Origin: Pseudomonadota bacterium
GTDB lineage: Bacteria; Pseudomonadota; Gammaproteobacteria; Xanthomonadales; Rhodanobacteraceae
Length of the DNA: 64,000 nucleotides
NCBI GenBank assembly: GCA_021795435.1
Contig: JAJYPJ010000006.1
Location: 1 to 64,000 of the forward strand
Reading direction: 5' to 3'
Part shown: positions 49,916 through 57,615 of the stretch, one piece after another
Position numbering within the stretch: position 1 is the first letter of the stretch
How the letters are laid out: every line of letters begins with the position of its first letter
Notes under the pieces: generated by a model
What the model saw: only the letters and a program-made list of their open reading frames with translations
What the model was told of the DNA's origin: nothing
The model's database searches: none
Translations under genes and position numbers: made by a program

Positions 49916-50485
49916 TTACGGGTGGTGGAAGGCGCGCCAAACAAACAGGATGCCGAGACCCAAGAACAGCAGGCTTGCTGCAATGTGAATCGCCTTGAGC
50001 GGCAGTCGGCTCGAGAAGGCATTGCCGAGGAAGATGACCGGTACGTTGGCCGCCAGCATGCCGAGCGTCGTACCCGAGACGACCGCTGCCAAGTTCGGAT
50101 AGGCCGCGCCTAGTGCGACGGTTGCAATCTGCGTCTTGTCGCCGATTTCAGCGATGAAGAAGGCGATGCAGGTTGCCACGAACGCACTCGCACGGCGTTT
50201 CTGTCCGCCCTCGTCGTCGAGTTTGTCGGGCTTCAGCGTCCAGAGTGCCATGCCGATCATGCTGAGGCCGACCACCAGATCCAGCCGTCCCGGAGTCAGG
50301 GACCGGCCAAAATGGTTGCCGATGAAGCCTGCCAGGGCGTGATTGGCCAGCGTGGCGCACAGGACGCCGGCGACGATGGGCCAGGGGCGGCGGTACTGGG
50401 CGGCGAGGACGAGGGCGAGCAGCTGGGTGCGGTCGCCCATCTCGGCGATCGCAACGGTCGAAAGGGAAATCAGGAAAGCTTCCAT
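49916..50485 (-). CDS. mneA: manganese exporter, GDT1/TMEM165 (UPF0016) family
   Basis: This 189-residue membrane protein has six hydrophobic segments in two repeats, each with the E-x-G-D-K/R-T motif (EMGDRTQ and EIGDKTQ) of the GDT1 family, whose bacterial members export Mn(II). A yybP-ykoY riboswitch lies directly upstream, which supports manganese as the substrate. It is 34 bp downstream of the EamA gene start, in the same direction. Confidence 0.88.
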   Translation of the reverse strand: MEAFLISLSTVAIAEMGDRTQLLALVLAAQYRRPWPIVAGVLCATLANHALAGFIGNHFGRSLTPGRLDLVVGLSMIGMALWTLKPDKLDDEGGQKRRASAFVATCIAFFIAEIGDKTQIATVALGAAYPNLAAVVSGTTLGMLAANVPVIFLGNAFSSRLPLKAIHIAASLLFLGLGILFVWRAFHHP

Positions 50486-50549
50486 GGAGACTCCGGGCTG
50501 AGCGGCGATTGACCACGGCCGGACGCTCCTCCGCTCCAGCCAGAGGTCC

Positions 50550-50650
50550 TGCCGTTGGTCTCGCCATGCTCGAAAGCCCCGTACGCCATGGGCGTGAGCC
50601 CAAGTGTGTTGACGTACGACCCGGTCAGGCCGGGCGGCTACTCCCCAAGA
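50550..50650 (-). ncRNA. yybP-ykoY manganese riboswitch
   Basis: On the minus strand the conserved elements appear in order: GGGGAGTAG (50646-50638), a GCCCGG/CCGGGT stem, CGTACGTCAACAC, the matching GCGTACGG, and CATGGCGAGACC (to 50557). This is the two-loop Mn(II) aptamer. The 3' side runs toward the mneA start 65 nt further on. No T-run terminator is seen, so control is probably translational. Proteobacterial alx and mntP leaders have the same layout. Confidence 0.8.
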
Positions 50651-50816
50651 ACAATTGCTTTGTAGCCGGTTGAATGCCGGAGCACAAGCACGAGTTCCGG
50701 CACACCCGCTCTTGCTGATACATAGTGAAGGTAGTTACGAACAAGAACCGACATAACGGAACAGATCGATCATTGCCCGTACGCTCTGCCCCCGTCGTCT
50801 GCCGAAGAAGTTCTAT

Positions 50817-50837
50817 TGCCAAATCTACTGCCAAATC
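50817..50837. repeat. paired 9-mers, right end of element 1
   Basis: TGCCAAATC occurs twice (50817-50825, 50829-50837) with a 12-bp period, about 80 bp inside the right att site. It mirrors the pair near the left end. Confidence 0.55.
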
Positions 50838-50858
50838 CGGGGGGCGGAGGGGACTCGA

Positions 50859-50911
50859 GGGGACAAAAATATTAATGAAGTCAGTAAGTTATTGATTTCT
50901 AAAATGTCCCC
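50859..50911. repeat. inverted repeat with AT-rich loop beside the att site
   Basis: GGGGACA (50859-50865) and TGTCCCC (50905-50911) enclose a 39-nt AT-rich segment ending 3 bp before the second att repeat. It may be an integration host factor or excisionase region. The whole stretch 50651-51111 has no gene; besides this it holds the paired 9-mers, the att site and the lipoprotein leader. Confidence 0.4.
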
Positions 50912-50914
50912 GCC

Positions 50915-50942
50915 GGGTTCGAATCCCTCTCTCTCCGCCAGT
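50915..50942 (+). repeat. attachment site between the two elements
   Basis: It is an exact 28-bp copy of 35293-35320 (tRNA-Ser 3' end). It forms the right boundary of element 1 and the left boundary of element 2. Confidence 0.9.
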
Positions 50943-50994
50943 CCAAGAGCGCAAGTTGCTGATAATTAGACAGTTTCGGCGCGCTTTCAGGATT

Positions 50995-51015
50995 TATCCC
51001 ACAAGCCGTCCCATA
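50995..51015. repeat. paired 9-mers, left end of element 2 (degenerate)
   Basis: TATCCCACA (50995-51003) and CGTCCCATA (51007-51015) have a 12-bp period and lie 53 bp inside the att site. They match the perfect pairs at 55432, 59484 and 62386. Confidence 0.5.
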
Positions 51016-51111
51016 GGGCAGCCCTCGGGAAATTCCGGGAGCTGCCGAAATCGTATGCGCCGAGGCGCGCGTGCGCCCCTATCCTCCGGCCAGGACAACA
51101 GGGGAAGGCAC

Positions 51112-51537
51112 ATGAAGCGCATCATGCAGGCGTTGGCTGCAACTGTGGCCGCGGGGACGCTCCTCATGCTCGGCGGCTGCATTCCGATCGCAACGCCGCA
51201 GCAGCAAGCCGAGATCGCTGCAACAACGCCGGTTTGTCATGGCAAGAAGCAATGCGAAGCCGCTTGGGCTGCAGCGCGGAACTGGGTGACCAGCAACTGT
51301 GGAATGAAGATCGAGACCTATACGGACTCATTCCTGCAGACGTTCAACTCGAAAGACTCAGCGTCTGTTGACTTAGCTTGCTCGGTCAGCAAGACGCCTG
51401 TGCCAAGCGGTGGCTACAGCATCAACGCGACGATGGGATGCAACAACTTCCTCGGCTGCCAGCCGGACGCCACGAAGTCAATGTTGCGCTTCAACAAGTA
51501 TGTCGAGGGTGAACTCAAGCAGTTCCCGGCTGGGTAG
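51112..51537 (+). CDS. predicted lipoprotein of unknown function
   Basis: This 141-residue protein has a lipoprotein signal (MKRIMQALAATVAAGTLLML, lipobox LGGC with Cys23) and a mature part with six or so cysteines (VCHGKKQCEA, SNCGMK, LACSV, MGCNNFLGC) that could form disulfides. GGGGAAGG precedes ATG 51112. It is the only plus-strand gene of element 2 and lies next to its left end, the position where satellites and prophages often carry cargo. I do not recognise the family. Confidence 0.75.
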   Translation: MKRIMQALAATVAAGTLLMLGGCIPIATPQQQAEIAATTPVCHGKKQCEAAWAAARNWVTSNCGMKIETYTDSFLQTFNSKDSASVDLACSVSKTPVPSGGYSINATMGCNNFLGCQPDATKSMLRFNKYVEGELKQFPAG

Positions 51538-51542
51538 TTTCC

Positions 51543-51719
51543 CTACAGCCTCGCATCCGTCTCCGTGAGTACGATCAGCAGCCCGCGGTAGCCGGTGCGC
51601 TGGCGGTACTCGGTGCGCGCTGCCTCGGCGTCTGCGTCGTCGGGGATGACCAGCAGCCGGTAGGCATCCTCCGGCTGCATGGTGCGCTCCAGGCGCGCGA
51701 TGCGGTCAGCCAGTCGCAT
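51543..51719 (-). CDS. small protein with N-terminal helix, unknown
   Basis: This 58-codon frame starts MRLADRIARLERTMQPED and ends ETDARL. Its N-terminus resembles those of the two genes upstream (M..L..R...LE pattern), suggesting a short amphipathic or coiled-coil helix. It overlaps the preceding gene by 14 bp. The function is unknown. Confidence 0.55.
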   Translation of the reverse strand: MRLADRIARLERTMQPEDAYRLLVIPDDADAEAARTEYRQRTGYRGLLIVLTETDARL

Positions 51720-51924
51720 CGGCTTCCTCCAGCTGCTTCAGGGCGTCGCGGAACATGGGCGCGCTCGGGTCGTCCGGGCCGACCTCCTCGAGCGCGGTCT
51801 GGATCACTGTGCGCATCCGCTCCGGCGTCAGGCCCGAGCGTTCGCAGAGTTCCCGCCATTCCTTTTCGGTGCACTTGCGGGTGCGCGCTTCCAGATTCGC
51901 GACCCGATCACGTAGGCTGTTCAT
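51706..51924 (-). CDS. small protein with N-terminal coiled-coil-like helix, unknown
   Basis: This 72-residue protein starts MNSLRDRVANLEARTRK, followed by an alpha-helical acidic part (CERSGLTPERMRTVIQTALEEV). It overlaps its neighbours by 4 and 14 bp in the tail operon. It shares the start pattern with the flanking small genes. The function is unknown. Confidence 0.6.
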   Translation of the reverse strand: MNSLRDRVANLEARTRKCTEKEWRELCERSGLTPERMRTVIQTALEEVGPDDPSAPMFRDALKQLEEADATG

Positions 51925-52202
51925 TGTCCGTCTCCCGATGTGCGCCCCTCGGTTTCAGCCAGCCAGCCTTGCAGGAGCGCCAGCAGCTCGTGGTTGTTGG
52001 TCACGCCAAGTTCTACTTGGCAATTCGCCGCGAGGGGCTGGGAGCCAGTGCCTGCCGCTATGTCGCGCTTCACCCCTCGGATCGCGTACCGAAGCAACGC
52101 GCAGTCATCGAGGCCCATCATTTCAGCCGCCGTGATGGGTGCCAGCGTGCCAGGTCGCACATGCTGCTCAAGGCGCTGCACGCGCTCACTCAGTCGATTC
52201 AT
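51921..52202 (-). CDS. small protein with N-terminal coiled-coil-like helix, unknown
   Basis: This 93-residue protein starts MNRLSERVQRLEQHVRPG. The rest has two short helical segments and a Gly/Ser end. ATG 52202 lies in the preceding gene (17-bp overlap). It is the third member of the set with the same N-terminal pattern. The function is unknown. Confidence 0.6.
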   Translation of the reverse strand: MNRLSERVQRLEQHVRPGTLAPITAAEMMGLDDCALLRYAIRGVKRDIAAGTGSQPLAANCQVELGVTNNHELLALLQGWLAETEGRTSGDGQ

Positions 52203-52623
52203 GCTCTGCCTCCAGCGCATCGATGCGGCGCTTCAGTTCGTCGATTTCCGTGGCCTTGGCCAGCGTGCCGATGGCACTCAGTAGCGCCGTGGCGACGTCA
52301 GGCGATACCTTGCCCTCGGCGGCCAGTTCCACGATGCGCTCAGCCTTGGCGGTCAATGTGGCGGCGTCCTTGAGGCCCGGCAGTTCGACCGGCTCGGCGA
52401 CCGGCCGCAGGGTTGGCAGCGCGCGATCGAGCAGCAGCTCGGCAGCGCGTGTGTTGCCCTTCATGGCCGTCTCATGCAGCTTCGCCACCAGCGCCTCGAC
52501 GTCGATCATTTTGCGTAGTCGGGCCTGCGGGTTCGGAATGCCCTTCTTGCGGCCAGCCGGGTTGCCGCTCTGGCCCTTCTGCCAGCGTCCGGCAAGCGTT
52601 GGCTTGCTTGGCTTGGTGGTCAT
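52186..52623 (-). CDS. DUF5681-like phage protein
   Basis: This 145-residue protein has near its N-terminus GRWQKGQSGNPAGRKKG, the hallmark of the DUF5681 proteins commonly encoded next to phage terminase or portal genes, and a C-terminal coiled-coil stretch (IDELKRRIDALEAEHES). In phages it is thought to be a small terminase-like or DNA-binding component. Here no large terminase accompanies it. It overlaps its neighbours by 4 and 17 bp. Confidence 0.7.
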   Translation of the reverse strand: MTTKPSKPTLAGRWQKGQSGNPAGRKKGIPNPQARLRKMIDVEALVAKLHETAMKGNTRAAELLLDRALPTLRPVAEPVELPGLKDAATLTAKAERIVELAAEGKVSPDVATALLSAIGTLAKATEIDELKRRIDALEAEHESTE

Positions 52624-52931
52624 CCGGGGCCTCCGGGCTTCTCGAGTGCCAACTGCATGCGCAGCGCGTGGCCGCGGAGCGCATCCAGAAAAGGTGCGGT
52701 TCCATCGTTCCGGGACGTCTCCAGACTGCGCAGGACGGTCTCGGCGTTGCGCGCGAACGCCGCCAGTACCGCGTCCGGCTGGGGGCTGCTCTGAGCCGTC
52801 GCCATCGCCAGCAGTTCAAGTGCCTGCAGCCGCCCCATAGCGTCGGCGAGTACGCGCTGCGTGCCCTGGACGTGCGGCAGGATCAGCGCGGCCATGGCGT
52901 CGCGCAGCTCGGTCACTTCATCGGGTGTCAT
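52620..52931 (-). CDS. helical protein following the tape-measure gene, unknown
   Basis: This 103-residue, strongly helical protein starts MTPDEVTELRDAM. It begins 10 bp after the tape-measure stop and overlaps the DUF5681-like gene by 4 bp. In a tail module this position could hold a tail-assembly protein. No family was recognised. Confidence 0.55.
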   Translation of the reverse strand: MTPDEVTELRDAMAALILPHVQGTQRVLADAMGRLQALELLAMATAQSSPQPDAVLAAFARNAETVLRSLETSRNDGTAPFLDALRGHALRMQLALEKPGGPG

Positions 52932-52941
52932 GGCATGCCTC

Positions 52942-55398
52942 CTAGGCGCCGTGTCCGGTACGTTGGGCGTGCCCAAGGGCATTGAGCAGCGCGGCTGGGT
53001 TGCGGCGCAGGAAGTCGCCGAAGCTCTGGCTGTCCATTGCGTGGATGTGGACGTGTGTCTCGCCACCACCTGCACCGCCAGCCATGTTGCGCACCCCCTC
53101 GGCCAGCTCGGCGGGCAGCACCATCTCGTCCTTGTGCAGGATCGCCGGTGCACCGTCATACGGCACGCGATCCCAGCCGCCCTCGGCGCTCGCAACCTTG
53201 CCGACGAGTGAGAGCACTTCCGCACCCGCTGCAACGGATGCAGCCACGGCCAGTGCCGGGCCCACGACCGGAATCCCTGCGAGGGCGGTAAAGGCCGATG
53301 CAGCCGCCTTCGCCGCTTCGGTCACGATCCATTCGACTGCATGCAGGGCGTGGATGGCAGCCGCCTGCGCCTCGGCCCAGACGTGCAGTGCGAGGCGTTC
53401 GGCGGTCCCTTCGGCTGTGGCGAGCGTTTTCGCATCCTCGATGGCCAGATGGTGGGCAAGTGCCTGCACGCCGGCATTGATCGTCTCGGCCACGATGGCG
53501 TCACCGAGTCGCAATTCCGCCTGCTGGCGGGTAAGCGTCCCTTCCACAAAGCCGGTCGTGATCTGCGAGAAGGCGGAGAGCGTCGGCTGGATGACGCTTT
53601 CCGATGCCTTCACCTGCACGGCGGCGGACTTGTCGGCAAGTGACTGCATGGCAGCGGCGTGCGAGTCGGCTGCGCGCTGCAGTTCGCTATTGATCTGCGC
53701 CTGCAGAGCGGGCTTCCCAAGTGCGAGAGCCTTCTCCTTCTCAAGCTCGGCCACCTTGATCTGATAGATCGCATCCGCCAGGGACTGCTCGCGGGCAATG
53801 GCGTCGGTCGATGAAATGACACCGATGCTGGCCATCGCCTGGACGTGTTGCCGCTGCGTGTCCAGCATGGCGACGTGGTGCGCGGCGTGTGCCTGGTCGG
53901 TTGTGCGCGTCACCGCCAGGGCTTCCTCGACTTGGCGTTGCTGGATACGGGCCACCTCCGTGGCGACCGATGGCGGAAGCCATGACGTCATGGTGGCGTC
54001 GTGCAGGTTTGCTGCCCTCTCGGCGATGTGGGTGACGTGTGCGGCATGGTGGATGGCGTGCAGCGCAGGCGCGTGGTCGCCGATGCCGTGGTAATTGATC
54101 GCCGCTGCCGGGTGCAGGTCGGCGGATGCCTTGGCCATCTCGGCATGCAGCGCCTTGAGCCGCGTTTCCAGCGACTGGAGGTGCTTCTCCTCGAGGTCGA
54201 AGGCGCGACTGCCTGGGCCGATGCCCTTGGCGGCCAGGTTGCTGAGGTCGATCTGCGCGCTCACGTATTCATGCGTGAGCCGCTTGCGCTTCTCGTAGGG
54301 CGTCTCCTCGTTCAGCAGGTACGCGCCGGTATCGCCCAGGCCCTGGGCCGAATGCTCGAGGCCGCCCTCGAATGCGTGCCATAGCCGCGTGAATGGGCCA
54401 ACGTCCTCGGCCGCCTGCTGCGCCCGCTCGTGCATGGTCCTGCCAAGGTCATCGAGCGCGGCCTTGGCCGCTTCGGCGGTCTTGCCGCCTTCGGCCAGTG
54501 CGTAGATGACGTCGTACTCGCTCTGCGTCAGGAAGTGGAATTGATCGTTGAGCTTCACCACGGACTGCAGCGGCGTCTCGGCGAGGCTTTCGACCGCACT
54601 GGAAGCCTGCTTCATGCTGTCGCCGGTCAGCGTGGCCATGTCCAGCGCGGCTTGGGCTGCCGTCTGGAGCTCCTGACCTGCGAAGCGACCGGAGCTCGCC
54701 ATGTCGGCCAGCGCGTGCGTGGCTTCGCCCAGCGTGGCGCCGTTGGCCTCGAGTTCGGAGCGCATCTCGTCGAGTTGCGCATTGGTCACGCCGGCAGCGT
54801 CGCCGGTCGCCAGCAGGGCGCGCGTGAGGTCATCCTGCATCGTCGCGTCATAGCCCACGGCAATGGCGATCTCAGCCAGTCCGGCTGCGAGCATGCCTAC
54901 GGGGGACGTCAGCGCCGTGATGGCGACCTCAGCGGCTCGCCACATGCCCACATAGCCATAGCCGGTGCGCGTACTGGCAGCGGTCGCGGTGTCGTTTTCG
55001 ACCTGCGCCGCAGTGTTCGCTTCAAGCTCGCCGGTGTTCGCGGCGATGGCCGCATCCTGGGCCATCCAACGGGAAAGCTGCGCGTCCTGGGCAGCCGTGA
55101 GGGCTGCGGACTGTTCCGCGGCGGTGTCCATCGCACGCCCGACTGCTTCGGTTTGCGCGTCCAGTTCAGCGAGGGCGGTCGCATAGGCTTCGGCGGTGAT
55201 GGTGCCGGCTTGGAGTGAGGCGTTGAGTGCATCCTCCTGCGCGGCCAGCTCATCCATGGCGTCCGCAAAGCTGCGCGCGGAGGTGGCCATCTCCTGCGTT
55301 GCGGCGGTGACCTGCGCGGCGGCCTCGTCGAGGCCTGCGGACAGGCCACTGGCATCCGCAGTCAGGCGGACAATGATTTCATCGGCTGGACTGGCCAT
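52942..55398 (-). CDS. phage tail tape-measure protein
   Basis: A tape-measure protein sets tail length and helps DNA passage. This 818-residue, Ala-rich and helical protein starts with DEIIVRLTADASGLSAGL, has long coiled-coil stretches, a hydrophobic central part (ASAFTALAGIPVVGPALAVAA) and the C-terminal GGWDRVPYDGAPAILHKDEM-VLPAELAEGVRN region seen in many tape-measure proteins. AAAGGAA precedes ATG 55398. No other tail genes (tube, tip, baseplate) are adjacent. A paired 9-mer repeat lies 34-54 bp upstream. Confidence 0.8.
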   Translation of the reverse strand: MASPADEIIVRLTADASGLSAGLDEAAAQVTAATQEMATSARSFADAMDELAAQEDALNASLQAGTITAEAYATALAELDAQTEAVGRAMDTAAEQSAALTAAQDAQLSRWMAQDAAIAANTGELEANTAAQVENDTATAASTRTGYGYVGMWRAAEVAITALTSPVGMLAAGLAEIAIAVGYDATMQDDLTRALLATGDAAGVTNAQLDEMRSELEANGATLGEATHALADMASSGRFAGQELQTAAQAALDMATLTGDSMKQASSAVESLAETPLQSVVKLNDQFHFLTQSEYDVIYALAEGGKTAEAAKAALDDLGRTMHERAQQAAEDVGPFTRLWHAFEGGLEHSAQGLGDTGAYLLNEETPYEKRKRLTHEYVSAQIDLSNLAAKGIGPGSRAFDLEEKHLQSLETRLKALHAEMAKASADLHPAAAINYHGIGDHAPALHAIHHAAHVTHIAERAANLHDATMTSWLPPSVATEVARIQQRQVEEALAVTRTTDQAHAAHHVAMLDTQRQHVQAMASIGVISSTDAIAREQSLADAIYQIKVAELEKEKALALGKPALQAQINSELQRAADSHAAAMQSLADKSAAVQVKASESVIQPTLSAFSQITTGFVEGTLTRQQAELRLGDAIVAETINAGVQALAHHLAIEDAKTLATAEGTAERLALHVWAEAQAAAIHALHAVEWIVTEAAKAAASAFTALAGIPVVGPALAVAASVAAGAEVLSLVGKVASAEGGWDRVPYDGAPAILHKDEMVLPAELAEGVRNMAGGAGGGETHVHIHAMDSQSFGDFLRRNPAALLNALGHAQRTGHGA

Positions 55399-55431
55399 GG
55401 CGGTTCCTTTCGTTGATTCAGTGGGGGTGTT

Positions 55432-55452
55432 TGTGGGACGGCCTGTGGGACG
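55432..55452. repeat. paired 9-mers upstream of the tape-measure gene
   Basis: TGTGGGACG occurs twice (55432-55440, 55444-55452) with a 12-bp period. It is the reverse complement of the CGTCCCACA pairs elsewhere in element 2. Placed 34 bp upstream of the start codon, it could be an operator. Confidence 0.55.
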
Positions 55453-55576
55453 ATTTCACGGCATCCCGCACAAACGGCCATTTAGGTGGATTCAGCCCAT
55501 GTGGAAGGCGGAGTGCATGGGGGACTAACTGGAAAAATGCCGGGCGCCGCATGGGTTACGGACACCCGGCCAAGGA

Positions 55577-55641
55577 GACAAAAGAGGGCGCTCACCGTCG
55601 CCCGCGCTGGCCGCCCGTTGGCCAACCCGTAGCGAGCGCCC
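55577..55641 (-). terminator. terminator after the early (replication) operon
   Basis: On the minus strand GGGCGCTC (55641-55634) can pair with GAGCGCCC (55593-55586), with an inner TGGCC/GGCCA stem, followed by TCTTTTGTC. It lies just after the stop of the 55646 gene and separates the early genes from the tape-measure unit. Confidence 0.5.
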
Positions 55642-55645
55642 AAAC

Positions 55646-55963
55646 TCAGCCGGTAAGGAATCGCTCGAGGCTCGGGCGCAGGCTTTCCGGTGCGGCGTCG
55701 ACGAACGCCAGGACGCGGCCCTGCAGCTTCTCGAATGCCTCGGGCGCAGCGGGTGCGGGCTCGTCGAAGTTCGGCCGCCAGTGCCCGTCGACCTTCACCA
55801 TGAAGCCAGCGGCGCCCAGCTTGCGGACGAGTTGCGCGAGCGGACCCGATCGCTCCACCTCTTCATCGAGGCGCCCATCGACGTGCAGCTTCTTGAGCTG
55901 CTCCAGTACGACGCCAGCCGAGAAAGCCGCGCGCTGGACAACGTTTGCTTTGCGCAGTTGCAT
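55646..55963 (-). CDS. hypothetical protein of element 2
   Basis: This 105-residue protein starts MQLRKANVVQRAAFSAGVVL and has a mostly helical N-terminal half and a short basic GFMVKVDGHWRPNF segment. It follows the 55974 gene by 10 bp. It is the last gene before the terminator. The function is unknown. Confidence 0.6.
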   Translation of the reverse strand: MQLRKANVVQRAAFSAGVVLEQLKKLHVDGRLDEEVERSGPLAQLVRKLGAAGFMVKVDGHWRPNFDEPAPAAPEAFEKLQGRVLAFVDAAPESLRPSLERFLTG

Positions 55964-55973
55964 GGCGATCTCC

Positions 55974-56672
55974 TTAGAGCTGGCGCGGTGGCGCGGTGAA
56001 ACGAGAGGCTGGTGCAGTGCCGAGCGCGAACGGCTCGCCCTCGAACAGGGCCGTGAGCGCGGCGCGCCACTGCGCGCGGCTGGCCTCGGCGCCATGCGGC
56101 ACCAGTCCAACGGCGGTGGAGGTGGTCGCATCAATCGCCATACCGGAGAGCCGGGTAAGCCCCGGCAGCAGGTCGCGGAATTCGGGTGCGACGATCCCTA
56201 GCGCTGCGATCTGCTCGCGCAGGGAATTGGTGAGCAGCGCAGCCTCTTGCGCGGCCCGGATCAGTGGCGGAAGCGATTCGTGCGCGACCAACTCGTGGAT
56301 GGCTTGCCCAAGGCGACGGAAAGACTCCTTGACCTCTCCCTGGGCGCGCTCGATCTCTGGCCGCAGGGAAGCTGCCGCACTCGCAGCCGCTTCAGCCTGA
56401 ACGTGAGACTCGGCCAATTGGGCTTGCAGCGTTGCAAGGTCAGCCGGTGCGGTTGGCGCCAGGCCTTTGGCGCCGGCTGCGGCCCACTTGCCAAGATCGT
56501 CGCGGAAGGCAGCCTGCGCGGCGTCGAGTCGGGTCTGGACGTCACGCGGGGACTGCGTGATGGCCTGTAGCGAACTGAGGCGCTGCTGCAGTTGAGCGAC
56601 GTTATCGGCCGCTTGCTGGTGCGCAGCGCGCGCATCGAGGATGGCCTGCTGGCGTGGGGATGGCTGGCTCAC
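55974..56672 (-). CDS. coiled-coil protein of element 2
   Basis: This 232-residue protein from GTG 56672 has AAGGAG 7 nt upstream, and its start overlaps the preceding stop as GTGA. Residues 10-130 are heptad-rich (QQAADNVAQLQQRLSSLQA, LQAQLAESHVQAEAAASAAAS), the rest mixed. A frame is open to ATG 56762, but this would overlap the zinc-ribbon gene and lacks a ribosome binding site. The function is unknown. Confidence 0.6.
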   Translation of the reverse strand: MSQPSPRQQAILDARAAHQQAADNVAQLQQRLSSLQAITQSPRDVQTRLDAAQAAFRDDLGKWAAAGAKGLAPTAPADLATLQAQLAESHVQAEAAASAAASLRPEIERAQGEVKESFRRLGQAIHELVAHESLPPLIRAAQEAALLTNSLREQIAALGIVAPEFRDLLPGLTRLSGMAIDATTSTAVGLVPHGAEASRAQWRAALTALFEGEPFALGTAPASRFTAPPRQL

Positions 56673-56845
56673 GGGTGAACTCCTTGCGGTGGTTGCGGGG
56701 TGGTTGGGTGGGTGTGCTTGCGGTAAGTGGGCTTGCGGGTAGTGCGCGCGATGTTTCCGCACGATTGGCTGCAGACAGTCGACTTGCGCTTCAGTCGGCG
56801 CCCGCAGCCCGCGCAGCGGCCGTAAAGGTCGGTGCGGGCCTTCAT
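56669..56845 (-). CDS. 58-residue CxxC zinc-ribbon-like protein
   Basis: The frame starts MKARTDLYGRCAGCGRRLKR and has Cys at 11, 14, 27 and 31 (CxxC...CxxxC), a probable zinc knuckle, then a basic Thr/Pro-rich tail. It is linked on both sides by 4-bp overlaps (ATGA with the DnaC-like gene, GTGA with the next) and has AGGAG upstream, so it is very likely translated. The function is unknown; nucleic-acid binding is plausible. Confidence 0.65.
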   Translation of the reverse strand: MKARTDLYGRCAGCGRRLKRKSTVCSQSCGNIARTTRKPTYRKHTHPTTPQPPQGVHP

Positions 56846-57615
56846 GGGGCGCTCCTGTTTGCCGCGGTGCTAATTGCAGGCGATCGGCGTCGACTCGCGC
56901 CGGTCATCGGCACCCATCGGCAGGTTTCCGCGATCCGGTCCGCCGCGCGCTGCCCGAGATAAGCCTCGAGTTCGGTTCGATTGGCGTTGGTGACGAATAC
57001 CGTCGGGATCTGCTGCTCGTAGCGGACCGCGATCAGCTCGTTCAGCAGATTGACCGTGTGTGCAGTGCCGGACGACCCCAACTCGTCGACGACCAGCAGC
57101 GGCACGCTGGCGAAGTACTCGAACGTATCCCCCTCGGTCGTCGTGGCATCGCGCCTGAAGGTCGCGCGAATCTCGCGGCCCAGGCCTTCGGCGGTGACGT
57201 AGGCGCAGCGGGTGCCGGCGCGGACCAGCTCGAGCAGCAAGCCGCAGGCCGCGAACGTCTTTCCGGTGCCGCACGGGCCCAGCAGTACCAAGCCGCTCCC
57301 CTCCTGCCGGTGCTTGGCGAAGTCCTTGGCGAAGGCTGCGAGGATGACCTGCGGCGTGCTGGAGCCGTCGAGCTTCGCCTGTTGGAATCGCCGCGGGATT
57401 CCAGCCTCCTCGACGGCTCTACGCAACTGCGCCTCTGATTCGCGGCGCTGCGCGTCCGCTTCGCGTGCCCGGTGTTCAGCGGCGCACGTTGGACAGCTTG
57501 AGTAAAACGGGCCGAATGGCTTGTCGAGCAGAATGGTCCGCTCATGAACAAGGCGTCCAGTGTAGGGGCCGTGTGTTTCGCATTCGCGTTCGATTTCAAG
57601 TGGGTCTGCATTCAT
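56842..57615 (-). CDS. dnaC: DnaC-like helicase loader ATPase
   Basis: It probably loads the host DnaB helicase at the element's origin. The 257-residue protein has an N-terminal zinc-binding CETHG...CPTC pair, then an AAA+ domain with Walker A GPCGTGKT, Walker B LLVVDELGSSG, sensor-like VFVTNANR and an Arg finger region near AADRIAE. It overlaps the initiator gene upstream by 4 bp, as in lambdoid O-P or 18-12 pairs. Confidence 0.88.
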   Translation of the reverse strand: MNADPLEIERECETHGPYTGRLVHERTILLDKPFGPFYSSCPTCAAEHRAREADAQRRESEAQLRRAVEEAGIPRRFQQAKLDGSSTPQVILAAFAKDFAKHRQEGSGLVLLGPCGTGKTFAACGLLLELVRAGTRCAYVTAEGLGREIRATFRRDATTTEGDTFEYFASVPLLVVDELGSSGTAHTVNLLNELIAVRYEQQIPTVFVTNANRTELEAYLGQRAADRIAETCRWVPMTGASRRRSPAISTAANRSAP

